From the NCBI GenBank assembly GCA_021307315.1, contig JAJSPD010000012.1, positions 558,001 to 622,000 on the forward strand: a DNA stretch of 64,000 bases, read 5' to 3'. Below are positions 13,169-23,958 of this stretch, piece by piece. How positions within the stretch are numbered: position 1 is the first letter of the stretch; each line of letters opens with the position of its first letter. This stretch comes from Bisporella sp. PMI_857 (Eukaryota; Ascomycota; Leotiomycetes; Helotiales; Helotiaceae). The position numbers were made by a program, and so were the translations under genes. The notes below the pieces were generated by a model that did no database searches, was not told the DNA's origin, and was given only the letters and a program-made list of their open reading frames with translations.

Positions 13169-14600
13169 ATCCTTTAGGTTCCCGTGCAGTAGTTCGAAAT
13201 TTCGGAATCAGAAAATATCTCGAGGGAGAGAAGCTTCGGAATTAGATGAAAGTCCGGTGAGACCTTAGGGGTCACTGAAAGATTCGTGTCTTTTATGAGG
13301 TGAGGCTCGGGGCAACTTAGATTCCTGGATTCCGGATCGGCTGCGCACAGACTTCAGCCCAATCTGATTGGCGTCTCAGGCGACCATCATTCGAGATCTG
13401 ATGGTTGTGTTGCTATGAATATATGTTGTTGGTAAACAAAATCTCTTCCATAATTTTGTAGGATCTAGAGTATAAACTCATGCTCAAATCGCTCAAAATT
13501 TGGACACTTCAGCCATAGCAAATTGTAACATTCTCCCGAATTGTGGTTTGCTGCGGCTGAGAAAGAGAAACAGCACCCCTCGAACGAATGCAGGCTTCAT
13601 CAGTCTTACCACTAAAATGATCATATGTGCTATTCTTATGCAGCTTGATGCCATCTTATGCTTACTCAGGCTTCGCCGCAAAACTAACGTTTCCGTTTTG
13701 TCAATGGCTCATCAGCTAAGATTTGGACGATTCAACCTCACACGGCCAAGTCTAGAGTAATCACAGATTCATCGTCAACGATATCCGCATCAATGGGATC
13801 ACTGACATATCCAGACCCGACCAAAACACATTCGCCAGAAACGCCGTTGTAAAAACAAGCGTTCTCAAGGAAACACCTAAGAGCCAGCTCCTGCGTGGCA
13901 GAAGTCGTAATACATTCAGCATGAACCATTGTTGTGGTATAGCAAAGAGAATGCATCACTTTCCGCGATGGCGACCTCTACCAAGAATCCAATTAGGCGC
14001 CGCTGCACGCACACGGATCCGGGAAAGAATGGCGAATGACTGACTCGCACGTATTCCATTGTTCTAGGGCTCTCAGAAACCTGTGCGCTTAGGATTCAAC
14101 AATGATGCTGAAGACTTGTGAGCCGCCAATTCTCGGAACACAGAATAGACCTAATAACATTTCCTCGGGAAGTTACAAGAGGTGGCCACCTACACATTGT
14201 ATTCCGATAAAGGATAGACATGATTATACAGTCACAATCGATTCTGAATCATAAGTGGAGTATGCTTGACGGATGGCTATGTGATATCATGTAATAGACT
14301 GTTGCCTGATAAGGGCTGGAATCTAGCTATTCTACTATATGGACGGAGAATAAAGCTAGGTGCAGCTTCCATTCTGTTTATGAAGCACATACGATGATAC
14401 AAGAAGCTATTGGAAACTTGTCTTTATTAACAGTTACGAATAACGTCGATATGTGGACTCTGACAGTTTCGACGATCAAGTCAACCTTTCCCTTAATGCA
14501 GTACTCCACGGCCCAAAATAATAGGGGAAAACTTCTCCGCCAGTTATACGGCTACAAGAGGAGAAATGAATGCTTCAATAGTCCGCTACATACCTACTGG
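13169..14600. other. Intergenic, no convincing gene
   Basis: 1.4 kb with scattered short frames. A minus-strand frame at 13738-13959 is slightly cysteine-containing but lacks a signal peptide and a recognisable family. No repeat or RNA gene was seen. Confidence 0.45.
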
Positions 14601-15606
14601 TTAATTGTAGCTCACGTGGACGTGGTCCCTGCGAACATTAGCGTTAAGTGAGAATGATTGCAGGTAAGGCCTTACCAATGGTTCGCGGTAACATCTCCTC
14701 TGTCCTCCATGGTTCTCCAGGAAGTCCATGCCTTCACACCATCGGAGGAGGGATTCCAAATACGCTGACCCCAGATGACATACTTCAAGTTCAATGTGGC
14801 ACGGTTATTCATTACCCACTCCGCGATCTGGCGTCCGGAGGTCGTTGCAGTCTATTTAGTTACCATTAACCAAGTTAGTCTAAATGGTTGTACGGTGAAA
14901 GGAACACAGAAACATACGCCGCCCGCATCTGAGCACATCATATCAGTTGCTTTACCACAGCAGTGGTCAGAGTCACCGGGACATGCGCAATCACGGGTGC
15001 AATAGATCTGACGAACTCGTCCAGGCCAGGCAGCGACGATTTTCTTCGCTCCATCAACGGCCACTTGTTTACAAGCACCAACTGCAGGATAGGCAGGTGT
15101 TGCGTAGCCGCCAAAACCGTTAGCCTGTTTGTTCGGTTAGCAGCTGTAGTATACCGATTGGCATGGTCATCAAAGTATGGCTCAATTAAGACCTGATAAT
15201 GAATACATACGGTGGATTGACAGCACTTGAAGCTGGCAGGGCCCGGACATTGATTCGATACAGACGTTCCAGCACAGTCGCTGCTCCATCTGCAGTTTCC
15301 AGCAGCCGTGCTACCGCATTGAGCCTTTGTGCAACATCTGATGTTATCTGGGTCACTCGGACAGGCACCAGTGATCGTAACACCGCCCGATGAGGAACAT
15401 GTCGTGGTCGTGACGCACACACCTATTCAACATCAGCAGGTCGGCATTACCAGAATTGCTTCAAGTTATGCGAACTAGTGTCATTTTGCTGGTCAGAACA
15501 TACCTGGGGTACCGCCAGAGCCATAACATGGTTCATTGACAGCAGCTCTCACTACGGCGACAGTAAAGAGCACTATGAATAGAAGGTGCTGTGTCTTCAT
15601 TTTCAT
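14601..15606 (-). CDS. Secreted cysteine-rich protein with M15-like (D-Ala-D-Ala peptidase-fold) domain, ARB_07466 type
   Basis: Five exons, complement(join(14601..14628, 14676..14851, 14918..15124, 15211..15422, 15504..15606)), give 241 residues. Residues 1-22 are a signal peptide. Residues 27-105 hold a Cys-rich repeat region (CVTTTTC, GACPSDPDNIRCC, NCRWSSDC, QCPGPASFKCC). The C-terminal domain has S157-D-H159-C-C-G-K-A-T-D166, which fits the SxHxxGxAxD zinc motif of M15/VanY peptidases. It also has H232-W-D-H235-V-H237, the closing histidine motif, within a block (YVIWGQRIWNP, MEDRG) that I associate with secreted actinobacterial proteins and the fungal ARB_07466-like domain. The likely zinc ligands are His159, Asp166 and His235. 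Role inferred: extracellular action on bacterial peptidoglycan peptides. Enzymatic activity of fungal members is not something I can confirm. Start could also be the ATG at 15600. Confidence 0.88.
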
Positions 15607-17440
15607 TTAGTACACTTCAATGGAAAATGTTGTGACTTATTTGTATTAACATCCAAGTTGATTTTGAACCATGCGGTTCTCTTGAGCGTACTTATATATC
15701 TAATACTACTCACATGATGGCATATTTGGGCAGCTGGAATGGAACCTATTCTAGGTGCAAAAAACATTGTTGATAGATGGCTTGCCAAGACTTTTTTCAT
15801 GAGAAGGAGATCAGCCCAGAATCATCTTGTACAACATCAATGCTATTTTTACACCTTGATTAGGGTGAAAGTATTGCTTCGGCTTCAAGTGAAGTAAATT
15901 GTACACCATGACGCTAAACAGATTCGGCGTTCAGAGTTCGTTGAACGGGATAGTAATTCCCCCTCTTGCAATGATTCATCAATAATTACTCTTCGGACGC
16001 TGCTGGTACCTGCCAAGCCAAGGTCAACGGTCCTCGAGATACCCTCCTTTCAGACGCGGATCGACCCTCCATGGCTCATGTTCATGTGCTGATCATCCCG
16101 CTGCCTTGCCGCTCCCCGTTCGCCAAGTCCCCTCCCGCTCTGCCAGCCATTTCCTCAGCCGTATGATCAGCTACCGTTACATGTGCGTCATATGGGAATA
16201 CTATATGGATCGGATTCGAAACCCTTATCTCGGAATCCCCGGGTTTTCAGATTACTGTAAGTTCTGTGGACATGTCTCAGTTTCCCCCATAACGGGCTGA
16301 ACGGGATGCCAGAAAAGGAAATGTTTTGGTGGAGTTGTTCCGACATTATCGAGTTTCAGCTTGAGGAGAGTTATACCTCAACGGAAATCCCTTGGAGAGG
16401 AAGGAGACGAGTGAAGTCCTTGACCAGGGCATGAGATAGGAAGGTCAGATATTTGATGATCTGATATTCATCTATGTAGGTCATTTACATCTGAAGTAAT
16501 GATTGACGCACAGCTGCGGACCTGAATGTTTGTTTACTCAACCACGTGGTACTGATGGTTTGGACCTGACGAAACCGGAGCACAAGTACATTTAGCAGTA
16601 ATATAAAGGAGAAAATCACAAAGGAGAGGGATTGAAGTCCAGAGAATGCTATCTAGCACAAAGCCGACACCAGGCCATCTCTAACTCACCCATACTGAAT
16701 CCCACGCTCGACTCAGCATGCCCCTCATCCGCCTCTTATCTCCGCCTCCCACCCCGACAAGCACATCCAGCCCATCGCATCTCCTGAAATTCTTCAAGAA
16801 CCGAAGAAAAGGGACGTTTGCCCAAGAGACCCATCGAGCAACAAGGCTATGTTCTAAAGGGGAGAAATGCAATGCAGATACGAGGAACAGGGAGATGGAT
16901 TCGAACGAGATGAGAGAATTGATGTCCGGCGTAGCATAGCATAGAATAGCATAGCGGCCTCCCCGCGCATGAGCTTGAAAATGCAGCCACTATTACCTTC
17001 GCACCTGTTCGATAATACATGGACATTGTCAGTCACATCGCAATGTACTTTTGGATATGTGCAATGCGGACATGGGGTTGAGCGATGAGTGCTTTGAGAG
17101 GTGTAGATACGTTTAGGGTCAAATAGATTACCAAGGTTTTTGGGTCTTCCTAGTGGAGTCCTACTCATGCGTATATAAGAAGTCGAATAGGTTTCTATGT
17201 TTTAAGTCTTTGCTCAATTTAGTTGAGAGACTTATGGAACATCACCACAGAGAGTCCAAAGAACCTATAAACACATCACCACATCTCTGGACACTTGTGG
17301 TCATGAAACATTATAATTCTCTATCAGACGAATCATCGGTCATCAAAAAAGCCCCCAACACCTCGCTTCTATGGTACATATGTATCTATCCCAAAACAAA
17401 AAACTGCCTCCCCGACTCTCGATACAGCTATTTCTTTTTT
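15607..17440. other. Long intergenic stretch, no gene recognised
   Basis: 1.8 kb between the M15-like gene start and the 3' end of the flavin oxidase. Overlapping short frames at 16681-16939 exist on both strands but match no family and have no exon partners. Confidence 0.45.
15691..15698 (-). promoter_or_regulatory. Candidate TATA box of the secreted M15-like gene
   Basis: TATATAAG on the minus strand about 85 bp upstream of the start codon, a plausible core promoter element. Assigned by sequence and distance only. Confidence 0.4.
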
Positions 17441-19212
17441 TTATCCACAAAGACCACGTTTCTTCTTGGTCCTAGGCTGTTTTTGCAGCCTCCCATTCAT
17501 ATGTACCGAGTTGCGCTTTTGTAATTTCCCATTTATTACCATAGAATGTCGTTTCATCTTAAGTTCGTTAGTCGCGTTACTGCTTGTTGCTGAGTGGCTG
17601 TTCACTCCATTTCCATTCACTGGAACGACAGCGGATACAGCAGCGGGTCGGACACTCTGCGGATTGCTAAACACATCATTCGGATCAATCTTTGCTTTTA
17701 TCTGCTCCAGTCTCGGCAAGTTCTCTCTCCAATACTGCTTCTGCGGCTCCTTTAACTCAGGATCCACATATCCTGCATATGAGCCAAAGTTCTCACCTCC
17801 TGGCATGCCTGCTTTTATCATATCACTGAAGCCTCGAAGAAAAACTCTAGTATTCTTGCGCAGCTTCGGGATGCCGACCGCATATGATTGCATATAAAAA
17901 AGCGCATCTCGATGCGCATAGGCTGTTGCATGCTGCGGTACATCATTGATCGCACCTCCTTCGAGATCAAAAATGATAAACCACAGAGGCGTGCCAGTTT
18001 TCACGGTGTCCAGATACGCAAACACTCTATCCACCACATCATCCGGGATGAGGTTACATCCATTAAATGTCAAGCTCTTCGTATACACCGGTGCTGGAAT
18101 ACCACCGCCAATCTTCAACCCCAGATTCTCTGCCCAATTCCCTACGACGCCCAGCCAGTCATCCAACAAGATAGTCTCGCTATCCTGCGGACTGGGGAAA
18201 TTGACATCCATCTCCAAAAGATCATATTCCTGACGAGTCCCAAAGAATGTCCCCGTGATCACCATACCGACTTCCGTAATCACCACACTTGTTGCGAACT
18301 TCCTCGTCAAGTCTGGGTTACTGACAAATTTCTGCCATTGCTTGAATGTCCTGGCTAGTCTGGCGTAAGGACGGAGCGTGAATGCATAGGAGAACTGTAC
18401 ACATTCTCCTGGCTCAGGCTCTGTGCGAAGGACAAACTCGGTGACGATACCAAAGGAGGCTGCGGCGCCACGGCAGGCCCAAAAGATGTCTGTGTTCTGG
18501 GTTGCGGAGGCTCGGACGATGGAGCTATCAGCAAGGACTACCTCTATCTCCTCGATATGGTCAAGTGCTGTACCCCACAATCGCGAAGAGGGACCGAGAC
18601 CTCCTATCGTGGCATGCCCACCCACCCCGACCTGGGGACCTATATCAAGTCAGACTCTGTTTTGAACCGACCCTAGGGATGGCCTTTAAGGAACCATCGA
18701 CAAATCTGCTTCCTCGAAAGACGACCATAGCGCCAGAGAAAGCAAGCGTGATGACCTGCAACAAGACAGTCTCGGCCTATTGATCACTTACACGTCCCAT
18801 GAGCCATAGCCCTATTCCCCGCATCATGCATCTTTTCTGTGAGATCACCCAACAACATTCCAGCTCCAACGGTGGCCCTCCACGTCTGCCTGTCCATCTC
18901 GAACCGCTGAAAATGCTTCATATCAATCACCACACACCCGTCCACTCCTCCAATACAATAATTCGCATAGCTATGTCCGCCGCTCCTTGCCTGCACCTTC
19001 GCTCCATGCTCCACCGCAACCTTCACTATCGCCGCGACCTGTTCTTTCGTCTTAGGATACGTGATTGCGGCCGGCTTGACCGGCCTATCCAGATTATACG
19101 GCTTCACATGCTTTAGTTGGTAGAAGGCCTCGCCGGGGAAGGCGTACAGGTCGGTGTCGTTATCGAGGGTGTCCTTGATAGCTTTAATAAGTTTGCTGTT
19201 CGAATGGCCCAT
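17441..19212 (-). CDS. FAD-linked oxidoreductase, berberine-bridge/oligosaccharide-oxidase type (bicovalent flavin)
   Basis: Two exons, complement(join(17441..18639, 18792..19212)), give 539 residues. The N-terminal PCMH FAD-binding domain has ARSGGHSY with His80 and AHGTCPQVGVGGH with Cys141. These are the two residues that attach FAD covalently (8-alpha-histidyl and 6-S-cysteinyl) in this family. The substrate domain ends with the BBE motif region (YVDPELKEPQKQYWRENLPR, then DPNDVFSNPQSV). Such enzymes oxidise sugars, oligosaccharides or alkaloid-like substrates with O2, releasing H2O2. No signal peptide is seen, so it is probably intracellular. After residue 470 there is an unusual Asn/Ser-rich, then basic, tail containing two similar 12-residue units (RHSMVINGKLQK and RNSVHMNGRLQK). 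It lies next to the galacturonate gene pair. A role with uronides is speculation. Confidence 0.92.
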
Positions 19213-20041
19213 CTTTCATTGCTCTCGTTAAATCGTAAAGTCGTGTGTAACAAGAAGAAGAAAGGAGATAGACATGAACAGGCAGGAATAAAAGAAGACA
19301 GTGCCGCCGGGAAATTTGCAGTATAATTACCAGGAACAAAAATAAGAGGCGAGATGACTGCAGATGCCTTATGACGAGGGATTCGCCAGACTCCCGGCGA
19401 CAAGGCAAGGCAGACGTCGTATCGGCAGCATTAACAGCCGTCTTAATTGATGACTGCCATTGAAAAGAGAGGAGGAAAGACTAGGAGTCGGTCCCTTCGC
19501 CCAAACATGACGAGCAAAAAGGAAATAAAGGAGGAAGGCACAGGCCGCCAAGTGTCACCGACACGTGGCTAAACAGGATACCAAACAAGATGAGAGACTC
19601 TTAACCCAGATTGAAGTGGTGATGAACGGGACATAGTTTGCTTGGGGGGAGTTATGCGCTGGCAGAATGCCTCTGCTCATGCCAAAAGTGGCACGTACAT
19701 GAAAAAAGAATGGAACCGGTGAACCAACTGGGTTCCCTCGCATAAAGAAGCTTGAAACTAAACTTATTTTTTTTTAGGCCGGGCGCGCACAACAACAAAT
19801 TATATTCCCTGCAAAAAACCCGTGACTCTCGGAACATCCGACGGAGCGGTTCAGCCACTGCCATCTAAGTCAGAATAGTGGATCCATTGACACGTGACCC
19901 CTTGTCTCATGTTGTGTCATGTTGTGTCGTGTTGTACCCAGCAAGAAACGCGCAAAACCCCAATAAAGTGCCAAACAGAAAACCAGCCTAATGCAGCCCT
20001 ATCCAAGACGTGTTTCGTTTCCCACCTACTACTCCAGCTGT
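19213..20041. other. Promoter of the flavin oxidase and 3' flank of the aldolase gene
   Basis: No gene is seen. One CCGCCAAG sequence lies at 19545-19552, about 330 bp upstream of the oxidase start. It matches the CCNCCAA core also found repeatedly in the neighbouring galacturonate promoter, but a single copy in this length can occur by chance. Confidence 0.5.
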
Positions 20042-21040
20042 CTATAAACTTTTCTCGACCTTCATCACCTCCGCAATCCCATCTTTGATGCCATTGACCC
20101 GGATCTCATCCAACCGCTTCAACGGCCGTCTTGGATGTCCTCCATATCCATAATAGCTCTGGATTGCACTCTTGGTTCCTGCAATCGCAGCCTTGGTCAA
20201 CACCCAATCACCTTTCGACAACACCTTTTGTAGTTCAAATGCTTCATCCCTCTTGCCCTCCGCGTACAAGTTCCAGACTTTCACGCATACTTTGGGCATC
20301 ACATTCGCGCCTCCCGCGATGATACCCGATCCGCCCGAGACCAATGTTTGCGCAGTAAAGTCACACATGCCTCCAAACGCCATATATCCCGAACCTTGTG
20401 AGAAAGGAGTGACGGCATCGGTTGCCAGCGCGACTCGAGTAAGTTTACCAGTATTTCCGCAGGTAAATTTAGTGCCTATGATATTAGGGTGCTTAGCCAG
20501 CCGGATGAGCAGATCAGAGTCCATGTCGATGCCGGCCACAGCTCCAGGGTAGTTGTACAGGATCAATGGGAGGGGTGATTGCGTAGCAACTTCCACAAAG
20601 TAGTTGTAGATAGCTTCCTCGTCCATCAGTCCACGGAAATAACTAGGTGGGAGAAGAAGCACATATTCGCCGCCGGCCTTCTCGGACTCCTTGATGAGGT
20701 CGATAGTGCCACGGACAGATCCCTCGGTTGCCCCAACAATGATGGGTACATCAGTGAATCCGGCTGCGTCGAGGGCTTCACGAGTAGCCTGCGTAACAGC
20801 AGTCTTCTCTGCTCTAGAAAGATGGACTGCTTCACCGTTTGAACCCATTGTAACAAGACCTACGAGTCCTGCTTCTGCCAAGCGTACGGCATGTTTCTTG
20901 ATGGTTGGGATGTCGAGGTCCTCTGTTTCAGGGTTGAAGAATGTCATTGTGGGAGCATAGATGCCTGGTAACAGAGGACGATGTGTAGTCGTGTGACCGT
21001 TCGCTCCATTTGAGCCATTGACTCCATTTGCTTCTGCCAT
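20042..21040 (-). CDS. lga1: 2-keto-3-deoxy-L-galactonate aldolase candidate (DapA/HOGA family)
   Basis: Single-exon gene of 332 residues from the ATG at 21040; the frame upstream has no ATG. It is a DHDPS/NAL-family TIM barrel with LYNYPG (Tyr162) and the Schiff-base lysine in GTKFTCGN (Lys191), plus GSNGEAVHLS near residue 67. The length and Asn/Gly-rich leader fit fungal Lga1/GaaC, which splits 3-deoxy-L-threo-hex-2-ulosonate into pyruvate and L-glyceraldehyde as the third step of D-galacturonate catabolism in the cytosol. The main support for this over a generic DapA-like aldolase is the divergent neighbour, a GaaA/Gar2-type reductase. The shared-promoter arrangement gaaA-gaaC is described in Aspergillus and Botrytis. 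Substrate is inferred, not visible in the sequence. Confidence 0.85.
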   Translation of the reverse strand: MAEANGVNGSNGANGHTTTHRPLLPGIYAPTMTFFNPETEDLDIPTIKKHAVRLAEAGLVGLVTMGSNGEAVHLSRAEKTAVTQATREALDAAGFTDVPIIVGATEGSVRGTIDLIKESEKAGGEYVLLLPPSYFRGLMDEEAIYNYFVEVATQSPLPLILYNYPGAVAGIDMDSDLLIRLAKHPNIIGTKFTCGNTGKLTRVALATDAVTPFSQGSGYMAFGGMCDFTAQTLVSGGSGIIAGGANVMPKVCVKVWNLYAEGKRDEAFELQKVLSKGDWVLTKAAIAGTKSAIQSYYGYGGHPRRPLKRLDEIRVNGIKDGIAEVMKVEKSL

Positions 21041-21564
21041 CCTTCTTGCTGGACAAAGAGAATGTAAATGAAACAAGTCTATTGCTAATGGAATAGTAAA
21101 GTTGGGGACGGAAAGTGGGATGCAGAGCGTATGCTAAAACGTCAAGAAGATGAAAAAGCGCGAACTCTTAGACTTTTAAAGAATCTCGAAGCCCAAGAAC
21201 GGAAGTTGCAGGGTCCCAATATATATGTATATATAAATATAAGAGTGCCGCGTTAAGAATTTCCCGGATATGCTCAACACAAAGCTAAAAAAGGTGCGAA
21301 TGACAAGAAACACAGTGGGGGTTTGCCGTATAGTATTAAACCGAAAGAAAATACTTACTTCATCGTTGGGGACCCCGCCACCTGGACACGTTCGGGTCAT
21401 CGAGACCGGGCATATGGGGGGAGGCTCATGATGGTCAGGAGATATGTCAGGTCAGCCCGAATTCTCTCAACTGTCGCAATTTCCCTTGTTGAGGTCGGGA
21501 GCCAGCGGAGATGTTCTGACCAACCTCCATCTCCATATGTCTTTGTGCATTGTATAGAGGCGGC

Positions 21565-21676
21565 TTGGAGGATGCAGGGCAGATATGGCTGGAGCTGCAA
21601 GACTGAATTTTGGGAAAAGGAAGACATCGTTTTGGGGGTGAGGAAGCTCTGTCAGCGGACGAGTTTTTCCACCAAT
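21565..21676. promoter_or_regulatory. Cluster of three GaaR-type motifs
   Basis: Three CCNCCAA cores within 112 bp (two on the minus strand and TCCACCAAT on the plus strand at 21668-21676), about 525-635 bp from the aldolase start. Candidate uronate-responsive activation site. Confidence 0.5.
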
Positions 21677-21880
21677 TGAGCCGTGTATGATGATCATCCG
21701 ATCAGAAGGAGATAGCGTGGGGTAAAGTGGAGGAAGACGGTTCAGCCTGTTATCGAGAAATGCAGACCCTGATGCATATTGCGGGGCATTTTGAGTCGGA
21801 GCCAGATGGATGGTCAGTATATATCTAATATATATCTAATTGTCGAGCGTAGATGAGATGGGGAAATATATATTGTTGTA

Positions 21881-21942
21881 GGATAGAAGGTAAGGAGAAG
21901 GGAGGGAAGTTGAGAAAAGGAGAGAGAGAGAGGGAGGGGGAT
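21881..21942 (+). repeat. Purine-rich GA tract
   Basis: Nearly uninterrupted G/A run with a (GA)n core, located in the middle of the divergent promoter. Such tracts often keep promoters nucleosome-poor. Confidence 0.7.
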
Positions 21943-22070
21943 AATATATCACCGGATGAGCAAGGTGCAGATATGGTGGTACAACAGAAAAGGAGACACA
22001 CAGAGGGGGGAAGGGGGTGTGCAGTCAGGAAAGCAACCATACGGGACAGTAGTAAGTAGAAGTTAATAAT

Positions 22071-22140
22071 CTGTATACTGTATTCCACATACTGTATTCT
22101 ACATACTATATTCTATATGCTGGATCCTGTATCCTGTACA
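22071..22140 (+). repeat. Degenerate tandem repeat (ATACTGTATTC-like)
   Basis: Several imperfect copies of a CATACTGTATTC-type unit drifting into CTGGATCCTGTATCC, about 410-480 bp upstream of the reductase start. Confidence 0.65.
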
Positions 22141-22164
22141 GCGCCTCTTGATGTCCCACGATGC

Positions 22165-22241
22165 TTGGCGGCAATTGAAACATTCCCAACAAAAAAACTC
22201 CGTCAAAAGCCGTGTAACACCAATTAGGGGAAGTCCACCAA
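22165..22241. promoter_or_regulatory. Pair of GaaR-type motifs proximal to the reductase gene
   Basis: CTTGGCGG (minus-strand CCGCCAAG) and TCCACCAAA lie 70 bp apart, about 310-390 bp upstream of the reductase start codon. Confidence 0.5.
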
Positions 22242-22552
22242 AGAAACTGCATAAGCCTGTTCCCTCCCCAGATATATCACGACACGGGTCACCATGATTT
22301 CACTCCGGAACAATTCCCGCCTGATTTCCGTTCAGTACTATCCTCATGCCGCACGACCTAGTAAACAAGACGCAACTACGAGATTTACCTCCACTCATAA
22401 ACATCGGGTCCGTCACCATGTTGTTTATTCTTTCGAGCTCGCTTTTACTTCCACCCGTCTCCTCCCACACACACACACATACATCTGCCCATATCCTTCC
22501 GACATCCATTGACTACACGTGAAAAAGCAATACCAATTGGAGATCTGCAAAC

Positions 22553-23958
22553 ATGAGCGCAGTGGCCAGCCACCCGCTGGGCAAGTCCCAGGATGCCCCG
22601 AAGCCATTGGATGTGCTGATGGTTGGTACCGGCGAGTACACAACTGGATTCGTTGGTGGCGGAGCTTCAGGCTCGGACAAGAAGGTGGGAGTGGTGGGAC
22701 TGACTATGTTTGACCTGCGGAGAAGAGGAAAAGTTGGCAAGTTGTCGATGGTTGGAACATCGGGAGGGAAATACCCCGCGATCCGTATGCCCCTCCACCC
22801 TATGATGGACAGATAGATACTGACGATTATTAGGCGAACATTTGACAAAGAACATTACGCAAGTCTACAACAACCTAGATACTTCTTTCGAGTCCTATCC
22901 TGCCAACGATACCACCGACCCCAACGCCTATAAAAAGGCAATTGATGCCTTGGCGCCGGGTTCCGCGATCACAATCTTTACTCCTGACACAACACATTAC
23001 CCAATTGCACTTTATGCCATTGAGCGAAAAATCCACGTTCTGGTCACCAAGCCTGCCGTGAAGACACTGGAACATCACCAGAAACTTCTTGCAGCAGCAA
23101 AAGAACATGGCGTTTTTGTATTTGTTGAGCACCATAAGCGGTTTGATCCAGCTTACGCGGATGCCCGATACAAGGCGCAAAAGTTGGGAGATTTCAACTA
23201 TTTCTATTCTTACATGAGCCAACCAAAAAGTCAATTGGAGACATTCAAAGCTTGGGCAGGTGTTGATTCAGATATTTCATACTACCTAAACAGCCATCAC
23301 ATAGATATCTGTGATTCCATGGTTTCCGAACGCGGATATACACCTGTCAAGGTCTCCGCTTCCGCGTCGAAAGGTGTTGCAGTTGGTCTAGGATGTGACC
23401 CCATTACCGAAGATACGATTACAGTAATGGTCCATTGGGCGCTGAAATCTGACCCTAGCAAGCAAGCTACAGGTGTAAGTTTCCCGGGCTATATCTAGTA
23501 TTTTACCTAGGAAAGCTAATAGAACGTAGGTCTATACGGCATCGTGGACTGCGCCGCAAAGAGCAGGCGTTCACTCGAATCAGTACTTTCACTACATGGC
23601 CTCCCAAGGCGAGATCCGCATCAACCAAGCTAAGCGTGGTTATGACGTTGCCGATGACTCTCTTCCCAACGGCTTGATGTGGTACAATCCATTCTACATG
23701 AAATACGCGCCAGATGAGGAGGGCAACTTTGCTGGCCAAGGCGGATATGGCTACGTTAGCTTCGAGAAGTTTGTCGATGCCTGCCGGCTGGTAAACGAGG
23801 GTGGTGTCGAGAAACTGGCAGAGCTGGACAAGAGAGGATTGCCCACGCTTAAGAATACTCTGGCCACGACGGCTATTCTGGAGGCTGGACGGAGAGCGTT
23901 GGATGAAAAGCGGGAGATACAGATCAAAGAGACCGATGGTGTATGGGAACTCATATAG
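22553..23958 (+). CDS. gar2: D-galacturonate reductase candidate (Gfo/Idh/MocA family)
   Basis: Three exons, join(22553..22784, 22834..23474, 23530..23958), give 433 residues. The N-terminus has a Rossmann start (DVLMVGTGEYTTGFVGG) for NAD(P)H. Later come the VTKPAVKT lysine-proline motif and FVFVEHHKRFDP, then SHHIDICDSM with the family catalytic His-Asp pair, and a C-terminal alpha/beta domain. Fungal relatives include GaaA of Aspergillus niger and Gar2 of Botrytis, which reduce D-galacturonate to L-galactonate as the first step in using pectin monomers. Assignment rests on family plus the divergent GaaC/Lga1-type aldolase across a shared promoter. A dehydratase (GaaB/Lgd1) and the L-glyceraldehyde reductase are not in the window, which is usual since they are unlinked. 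A different sugar substrate remains possible. Confidence 0.87.

Larger units (their letters stand above)
21041..22552. promoter_or_regulatory. Shared divergent promoter of the galacturonate gene pair
   Basis: The 1.5 kb between the divergent aldolase and reductase starts contains five matches to CCNCCAA. They are at 21565-21571 (minus), 21632-21638 (minus), 21669-21675 (plus, inside TCCACCAAT), 22165-22171 (minus) and 22235-22241 (plus). Fewer than one would be expected by chance in this length. The core is that reported for the Zn2Cys6 regulator GaaR controlling galacturonate genes. The region also has an AT microsatellite near 21220-21240, a purine-rich tract, a degenerate ATACTGTATTC repeat and a short (CA)n. 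No coding sequence is seen. Confidence 0.6.

Noticed and set aside
13738..13959. Small cysteine-containing minus-strand frame
   Set aside because: No signal peptide, few cysteines, no recognisable effector pattern; too weak for a gene call.
16681..16939. Overlapping short frames on both strands
   Set aside because: No family match and no splice partners. Either could be chance.
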